Source: Jacaranda mimosifolia (lineage: Eukaryota; Streptophyta; Magnoliopsida; Lamiales; Bignoniaceae). Taken from it: a DNA stretch of 64,000 nucleotides. Below the pieces are notes generated by a model. It worked only from the letters and a program-made list of their open reading frames with translations, ran no database searches and was not told the DNA's origin. This document shows positions 57,525-64,000 of this stretch, one piece after another. Position 1 is the stretch's first letter, and each line of letters opens with the position of its first letter. The stretch covers positions 12,479,246-12,543,245 of the forward strand of contig CM032119.1 of NCBI GenBank assembly GCA_018894105.1. The letters run 5' to 3'. A program made the position numbers and the translations under genes.

Positions 57525-60500
57525 TGATGACTTTCAAAATCTCAAGAATGGCCAAAAAAATTACTCAATGTTGTTTTGGAAACCAATAAACTTACCGAGC
57601 CTAACTTCCACGATTGACTTAACCTCAAAATCACTCTGATTCCTAGAAAATGATATATGTCCTATATCATGGTGCTCCTAATCCCATCCGAATCAATGTA
57701 GATCAAGAGATACATGAAATGTTCATGAATTGGGTTAAGGATTGTCCTCTCCCATAGCCTTTTAATGGCATCTACAAACTTTATAAGTCTCAAGGGCACA
57801 TAAATAATACCTCGGTTAAAGATTACAAGAGTTGTAAAGCAAACAAAGTATGAGAGGTTTATGTAGTCAAAAGAGATTTTTCAAGCTATGATGGATGGAA
57901 AGTCATATGTCATCGACTACGGTCTAAAGATGATTAAGCTTGTTGAGAAGCTCTTCACTAGGCATAGTGATGAACAATGATCTCCATGAGGATTTGATCC
58001 TCACATCCTCACCAAACTTTATTGATCAAAGTGTTGGTCTAGATGGAGACTAACATGACACGAGCATGCCATTAATGCTTGTTTCCTTCTCCAAGTCTAA
58101 GGGCCCTAGGGGCGCTAGAAAGGGAGGTAAAAAGAATAAAAGTTCTTTCTCCAAGGGAAAGCAACCATTAAAGGCATTCAGTGGAGTCAAGAAGATTATA
58201 GAGGATATAGTCGATATTGCTTGTTTCTACTTTGGCGAGAAAGGCCATTGGAAGCGGTATTGCAAGGAATATCTTGCAACCCTTAAGAAGGGTATGTACT
58301 TTATTGAAGTGTATTTAAACATAATTTTTTCCTCATGGATATATGATAGCACATATGGTTCTTATATTTGTAATTTATTATAAAGAATAGAAGAAGAATA
58401 AAACTAAGTGATAAGGCTATGATCTACTGCCTTGGCCAAGGAGCAAGAGTTGCGGCTAAAGCCGAAGGTACATAATAAGTTAGGCTTAGGAAACTCCATA
58501 CTTGTATTGAACCCTTGTTATTATGTACCATATATTGTTGAAAACATTGTTTCAATTTTCGTTTTGGATAGCGAAGGATTTGATCCCTCTATATCAAATG
58601 GGAGATTGAAAGCATTAAAGAATTAGTTCTATAGTTGCTCATGGTACATTTAACAAAGGATTATACATGTTTTAGATTCTCAAACATCACTAATGCACAT
58701 TCAATAAAGTAAAAGAAAATTAGATATTCAAGAAGATGCCATATTGTGGCATGCAAGACTTCAACATATTTCCAAGAATATGATGAACAAGTTAGAAGCC
58801 TTCAAAGCACTAAATGTTAGTAGCGTAGAGGATCTTCCTACTTGTGAGCCTTGTTTAAAGGAAAAAATGACCAAAGCCCCTTTTGTAAGACAACAGAGCG
58901 AACCACAAGTCCTTTGGATTTGATCCATACGGACGTTAGTGGGCTACTAAGAGTTAGTGCGATAGGAGGCTATTCATACTTCATCACCTTCACCGATGAT
59001 CATACTTGGTTCGGACCTGTGTATTATGAAGTACAAGTTCGAAGCTTTTTGAAAAGTTCAAAGAGTATAGGAATGAAGTAGAAAAGCAAAAAGGACTAAG
59101 TATTAAAGCTCTTCGATCGGATCGAGGGGAGAATACTTAAGTATCGAATTCTTGAATTATCTAAAGAAGAGTGAGATTTTTTCTCAATGGACTCCATCTA
59201 GCATATCCCAACATAATGGAATAGCCAAAAGGAGAAACCGTACCTTGTTGGATATGGTACGTTCCATTATGAGCTTTTTCGATGTGTCTATATCCTTTTG
59301 GGGATTCACCTTAAAGATAGCGCGAGGCTACTAAATATAGTACCCTCAAATTCAGCGCTAAAGGCATCGCATGAGATGTGGTATGGAAAAGCACATTTTT
59401 ACTTTTTTGTAAGGGTTTGGGGTCTCATGCTTACGTGAAGTAGCTAGTTGGAAACAAGTTGAATGTAAGATCAACCTTGTGCAAGTTTGTGGGATACCCA
59501 AAAGAGTCTTTGGGTTATTATTTCTATGATCCCTTGAAACAAAAGGTGTTTGTTTCAAGGAATGCCCACTTTTTGGAAAAGGAATTTCTATTAGATAAAA
59601 AGGGCATTGTTGTCAAACTTGATGAAGTTCAAGATGATCAACAAATTTCACAAGCGGTAGAAATAAGTGAACATCAAGAGCTTTGTGCATAACCTCTGAG
59701 AAGGTGGGATCGAATCAAGAAGCAACCCGAAAGGTTTGGATTCCTTCATGAGACAGGCTAATTAGATCGTGATCCGAGGACTTATGAGAAAGCTATATTG
59801 GACATAATTTCGGGACATTAGCTTGACGCTATGAAATCAAAAATGGACTCCATGTACTCCAACAAAATATGGACTTTTATAGATCTACCAGAGGGTATAG
59901 AACCCGTTGGTTGCTAATGGATCTATAAGTGAAAGCTAGGAATCGATGGAGAGGTAATGACCTTTAATGCGCGACTAGTGGCAAAAGGTTACACTCAAAG
60001 ACCTGATATTAATTTTGAGGAAACCTTTTCACCGGTTGCTATGCCTAAGTCCATTAGGATTTTACTTGCCATAGCTACATATTATGACTATGAGATTTTG
60101 CAAATGGATGTGAAAATCGCTTTTCTCATTGGAAACATTGAAGAAAAATCCATATGGAGCAACCACAAAGTTTTACATCCAAAGGGAGTGAGCAAAAGGT
60201 TTGCAAACTTGACAGATCCATTTATGGACTCAAACAAGTGTCCCGAAGTTAGAACATACATTTTGATAAGACAGTTAAATCATTTGGATTTGTCAAAAAT
60301 GTGTATGAACCATGTCTATACAAGAAGGCAAGTGGGAGTAGTGTACAATTTATTATACATTATGTCGATGACATTTTTCTCATTGGGAATGAGAGAGACA
60401 TGTTAGAGTATACTAAAGCATGGTTATCTACTCAATTCTCCATGAAGGATTTGGGACAAACATTCTATGTATTAGGAATATGCATCTATAGAGATAGATA

Positions 60501-61340
60501 AAGGAGGATGTTGGGGCTTTCCCAAACATCGTACATTGACAAGATACTAAAGAGGTTTAGTATGGAAGAATCTAAGAAGGGATTCATCCCAATGGGACAC
60601 AGTCTTCATCTCTCCAAGTCTATGGCCTCCAAGACTGATGATGAGAGACGTAAAATGTTCCATATACCTTACGCATCCATTATTGAAAGCATAATGTATG
60701 TCGTTCAATGTACAAGGCCAGATGTAGCACACGCTCTAAGTATTACAAGCTGTTTGCAATCCGACCCTAGTGAATGTCATTGGAAAATCATTAAAACAAT
60801 CCTTAAGTACTTGAGAGGGACAAAGGATTTCTTTTTGGTATACGACAATGGAGAATTGAAAGTCAAGGGATTTTTGGATTCTAGTTTTCAATCCGATATA
60901 AATGACCTAAAATCTACTTCTGGATTCATATTTTGCCTCAATAGCGGCACGGTGAGTTGGAAGAGTTCCAAACAAGATATCACGATCGAGACTACCATAG
61001 AGATAGAATAATTGCAGCTTTAGAAGCTGCAAAGGAACGTGTTTGGATGTAAAACTTCATCCAATAGTTGGATATCGTGCTTAGCATTGTTGAGCCTAGA
61101 ATTATCTTATATGACAACAATAGAAAGTGGTGCAAGTCAAAGAGCCAAGATCTCATCAGTGATCCAAGCACATTTTGATGCGTTATCATTTGATATATGA
61201 TGTCAATTGATAGAGGCAACATCTGAGTAGAAACAGTTGCCTCATAAGAGAATATAGCAGAACCACTATCCAAACCCCTAAATGTAAATGGTCTTTGAAG
61301 GAAATCTTGAGAAGATGGGCCTTAAGGCTATTGGAAATTG
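57525..61340 (+). pseudogene. copia polyprotein remnant of the 10 kb element
   Basis: The gag start is readable near 57580-57660 as NKLTEPNFHD and KMIYVLYH, in shifting frames. The zinc knuckle near 58227-58268 reads CFYFGEKGHWKRYC, second Cys changed to Phe. The protease site is degraded to WIYDSTYGSYICN near 58340. Pre-integrase shows HARLQHISKNMMNKL near 58750. Integrase shows DLIHTDVSG near 58920 and SISQHNGIAKRRNRTLLDM near 59196-59253. Reverse transcriptase shows RLVAKGYTQ near 59975-60000, QMDVKIAFL near 60100-60127, YVDDIFLIGNE near 60361-60393 and QFSMKDLGQ near 60434-60460. RNase H shows KSTSGFIFCLN near 60910-60945 and ends near 61020 in degraded text. Stops are frequent, but several stretches of 70-170 codons stay open. 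Confidence 0.9.
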
Positions 61341-61361
61341 GCTTTAGGGCAAGTGGGAGAT

Positions 61362-63446
61362 TATTGGAATAGTGCCCCGCAGCCAATTAGATTGGCATGT
61401 AAATTATTTCACTTGTAATACAATCTTAATTGAATGATATTTATAATTCAATGGTCATCTTCGTCTTATGCTTAATTTACTTCACATGCATTTGGTTGAA
61501 ACCCTTAGATCGCACAAAACTATAGGACTTGGTCACGCACTGGGTGGTGATCATGAAACAAGTCTTACATGGTCGTAATCTTAAAATATTTCAAGTCGTA
61601 GAATCTTATAAGATAGGACATTTAAAATTTGGATAGACTTGTACTAATGATGCCTAAATCCAAGAAGTTGGATACTACTCCGTTTCATGAGCAATCCATG
61701 TTAGATATGGGTGAATATTAGTGGGTGCTTGTTAGAGAACAAGTTCACTGAAGTCCCGCCCTAAGAATTCACTAAATAGCCGTAGTGACAAGTCGGTAGT
61801 GGCACGTTCTCCACTTTATGCTAATGCATATAATTAGTCCTTAGACTTGAGGATCCATGGTAACTTTGTGTTTAGGTTCTCATGTTTTGACTTTTCCTTG
61901 AGCACTCTACAGTCATCCGGGTTGAGTTTGGGTATCAACTACTTAGACATGGAAGTTTGTGAGATCCAAGATAGGATCCATCTCCTCGTTGCAAAGGCCG
62001 AGTGCATCTCCTATGTATTCTATAATGATCGATTCCACAAAATCCTTGCGCAAGGCATTATGATAATTTGGAGAAGAAGTTTTTCAAAGATTAGGTCATA
62101 AAGAGTAATCGAATATTGAGAATAAAAACATAGTTATCGAGGCTATTAGAGAACCAATAAATATCTTGCCATAGACCTCTTTTGGGAAATAAGATATGGA
62201 AAGACCGCATTTGCATGGTAAGCGTAGAGCTAGAATAGTTCACCAACGCATATTTGTTCTGGCCAATTAGTTGGGCTCCATGAGCTTGAGGTTGGACATC
62301 GACCATAGAGATTGGATACTCTTCAATTAATGGAGATTAATTGATTTGAGTTTTTAGTTTAAAGGAGTTTAAACTAATGTGAATATTTTTCTAAATGTCA
62401 CAAAGAGTTGTGAGCCCATATCCAATGAATAGTAGAACCTAATGGGTCAAACCAAAAGCTTAAAGGAAGTTCTACTTGATGAAGGGAATTTTCTAACAGT
62501 TAGAAAATTCCTAGTGACCGATTTTGTGGAGGAAAATGATTTGCTAATTTTTGATCATTTTGGCTTGATTGATTTAATTGTTAAATTGATCAAAATAATT
62601 GAAGGAGTTAAATTAGACCAATTAAATTAAGGATTTAATTTAATTGGTGCCATATGACAATTTATTAGTCAAGTTAACTTAAGGGGATTAAGTTAACACT
62701 TTTTGGTTTAAGGAGTTAAGCTAGTTGACTTAAGGACTTAAGTCAAGACCAATTAAAAAATTAAGGGGTTAATTTAATTAATGAGATAATTTAATTTTGG
62801 AGGGAAATTCAAACGAAGTAGTTCATTTGAGGTGCATTTAGAATTTATTTGGATGATATTTCATAAAATGAAATGAAGACTCCAAATGAAATTCAAATGC
62901 AAGTGAAATTCACATTTCACACACAACTTGCTTGCTTAGTTGGCACCCTACCTCATGGTAGATTCTCTTTTTCCCTCCAAAAGTGTGATCTACTCATGTG
63001 TTGAAGTTTCACACATTCTTATTCTGCTTCCCTCCTAAATTCGGCCTTCATCATTTCTTCTTCCTCTGGAGTTCCAGCTCTCTAGAGGTTGATTGGGATT
63101 TTCCTTGGATGTATGGACCATTTCATTAGAGGCTACACATTTGGATAGCACTTTCCGATCTTGTTTTTTGCTTAATTTTTTATTGGATATTCCTCAAGGT
63201 GTTGGTGAGGTGCTATCCAAATTTCAGAAAAGTTGGAGGTGTTTTGATAGGGCAAACATTGCCACTTTGTAGCTGTGCCAGAAGGAGACAGCTTGAAGAG
63301 TTCATCCTTGTCTTCTTAATCAAGGTAATTTTCTGCAACCAAATCTAAATTAGAAGCATGATTTGATCCTTGGATTGAGTGTATCCAAGTTTCATTTAGC
63401 TATTTTGTGCTTTGTTAATTGGATCCTTGTGCTACATTTGACTTCA
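61362..63446 (+). repeat. 3' LTR of the 10 kb copia (2,085 bp), promoter segment deleted
   Basis: Parallel to the 5' LTR, but CCTCATGG (62951-62958) is joined directly to TAGATTCTCT, removing the segment that contains hairpin 3, the TATA box and the probable start site. Hairpins 1 and 2 are intact. Confidence 0.9.
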
Positions 63447-63629
63447 CGCCCAGCAAACACCCAGCCACATGCACTCGTCTAACTGTATCAATGTTGGTCG
63501 CATCTGAGATGATAGGCAACTCATTGACGGTGGCTTTCTTGACACTGACCCTCTCTTTATTTCTCTCTTTTCTGTAAAGTTTGGTTTAACTTCAATAAAA
63601 TTTGACTTGGGCTTATTTCCCGCCATCAT
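63447..63629 (-). other. short open frame ending at the LTR insertion point
   Basis: From ATGATGGCG (63629) a frame MMAGNKPKSNFIEVK.. stays open for 61 codons to the LTR edge. It is basic and lysine-rich at the start. I do not recognise it. It could be the first exon of a gene broken by the copia, or part of another repeat. Confidence 0.25.
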
Positions 63630-63651
63630 ACTTCTTACAATTGCCTACTTA

Positions 63652-63750
63652 ATTTTGTCTAAGTCTTTAGACAAACGCAACGCAAAATTTTTCTAAATTT
63701 GTAGACAAATACAAGGCACAAAATTGATCTAAGTCTTTAGATGAATAAAA
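63652..63750. repeat. three ~34-bp tandem repeats with internal inverted symmetry
   Basis: The units are AATTTTGTCTAAGTCTTTAG.., AAATTTTTCTAAATTTGTAG.. and AAAATTGATCTAAGTCTTTA... In the first the core TGTCTAA-GTCT-TTAGACA is a hairpin; the others have lost parts of it. Confidence 0.55.
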
Positions 63751-64000
63751 GATGACCAACACGATGCCTCCTAAAAGACAACCAGATAAGATAGCCTGCT
63801 AAAACTCACCTAAATGAGAATTAAGTAAATACAAGTCCATACGTAACTTGATTAATGAAAATTAAATTAATAACCTTATTTTAATGAATTAATGTATTGT
63901 AAAAATTATAATTGAACCTTATATTACATTTTCAATGAGAAAACCAATATTTCAATGAAAATAGGGTTTTGATGATATGATTAATTAAGTCCACAATGGT
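63751..64000. other. right edge, nothing recognised
   Basis: AT-rich sequence without a gene-like frame. Confidence 0.4.

Larger units (their letters stand above)
53431..63446 (+). mobile_element. 10 kb Ty1/copia element with ~2.1 kb LTRs (Angela/BARE-like)
   Basis: The two LTRs start TATTCGAATGG and TATTGGAATAG (canonical TGTTGGAATRG) and end TTGACTTCA. A primer-binding site follows the first, and GGGCAAGTGGGAGAT, a polypurine tract, precedes the second. The flanks TGCCT and CGCCC agree at three of five positions, a decayed target duplication. The interior has a 1.9 kb leader, then gag, protease, integrase, reverse transcriptase and RNase H. LTR length, the long leader and RNase H wording (GFIFCLNSGTVSWKSSKQD) point to the Angela/BARE lineage (inferred). 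Confidence 0.9.

Noticed and set aside
1..64000. tRNA, rRNA or other structural RNA genes
   Set aside because: No cloverleaf or conserved box pattern was noticed on either strand; a dedicated scan would be needed to exclude them fully.

Overview
The window is nuclear DNA from a flowering plant. It is AT-rich and dominated by transposable elements. Exactly one gene reads as an intact multi-exon host gene: a Yellow Stripe-Like (YSL) metal-nicotianamine transporter on the minus strand. All transposon reading frames I examined carry stops, frameshifts or truncations, so this looks like an old, methylated repeat landscape around one conserved gene. No feature is prokaryotic or organellar.

Layout. 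1-2.5 kb: tail of a degenerate Ty1/copia element (reverse transcriptase, RNase H, LTR start). 2.56-3.34 kb: element with long terminal inverted repeats carrying a GRF-type zinc-finger reading frame. 4.1-13.8 kb: a minus-strand copia element split in its integrase region by a second, plus-strand copia (6,298-11,274) with a perfect TATAA target duplication. 14.6-18.8 kb: the YSL gene (7 exons, all introns GT-AG), with a hAT-type MITE against its stop codon and a hAT-like insertion filling most of intron 2. 19.8-23.8 kb: a non-autonomous Ty3/gypsy-like element with only a gag remnant; its LTRs differ by one internal tandem-repeat unit. 25.2-25.7 kb: decayed end of a CACTA-like element. 27.4-37.4 kb: a near-complete CACTA (En/Spm) element with a TNP2-type transposase and a second Ptta/TNP1-like gene, itself holding a 1.0 kb hAT-like insertion.

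38.4-43.3 kb: a copia LTR fragment followed by a gypsy protease remnant and repeat arrays. 43.3-55.4 kb: a diverged tandem segmental duplication. Each copy contains a CACTA 5'-gene-side end, about 0.75 kb of shared flank and a copia LTR. The right copy keeps a whole internally deleted CACTA (47,793-52,682). 53.4-63.4 kb: a 10 kb copia with LTRs of about 2.1 kb (Angela/BARE-like by its RNase H text and LTR size). Its U3 holds three hairpins, one beside the TATA box. The 3' LTR has lost that hairpin and the TATA box. 63.4-64 kb: flank with a short open frame running into the LTR.

I see no new enzyme system. The most interesting signals are structural: conserved and covarying inverted repeats in the long copia LTR, palindromic leader repeats decaying mainly at CpG sites, a GRF zinc finger captured between long inverted repeats, MITE and hAT ends abutting the YSL stop codon and a splice acceptor, and a small inversion at the edge of the segmental duplication. 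Motif and boundary calls were made by eye; no alignment or database search was run.
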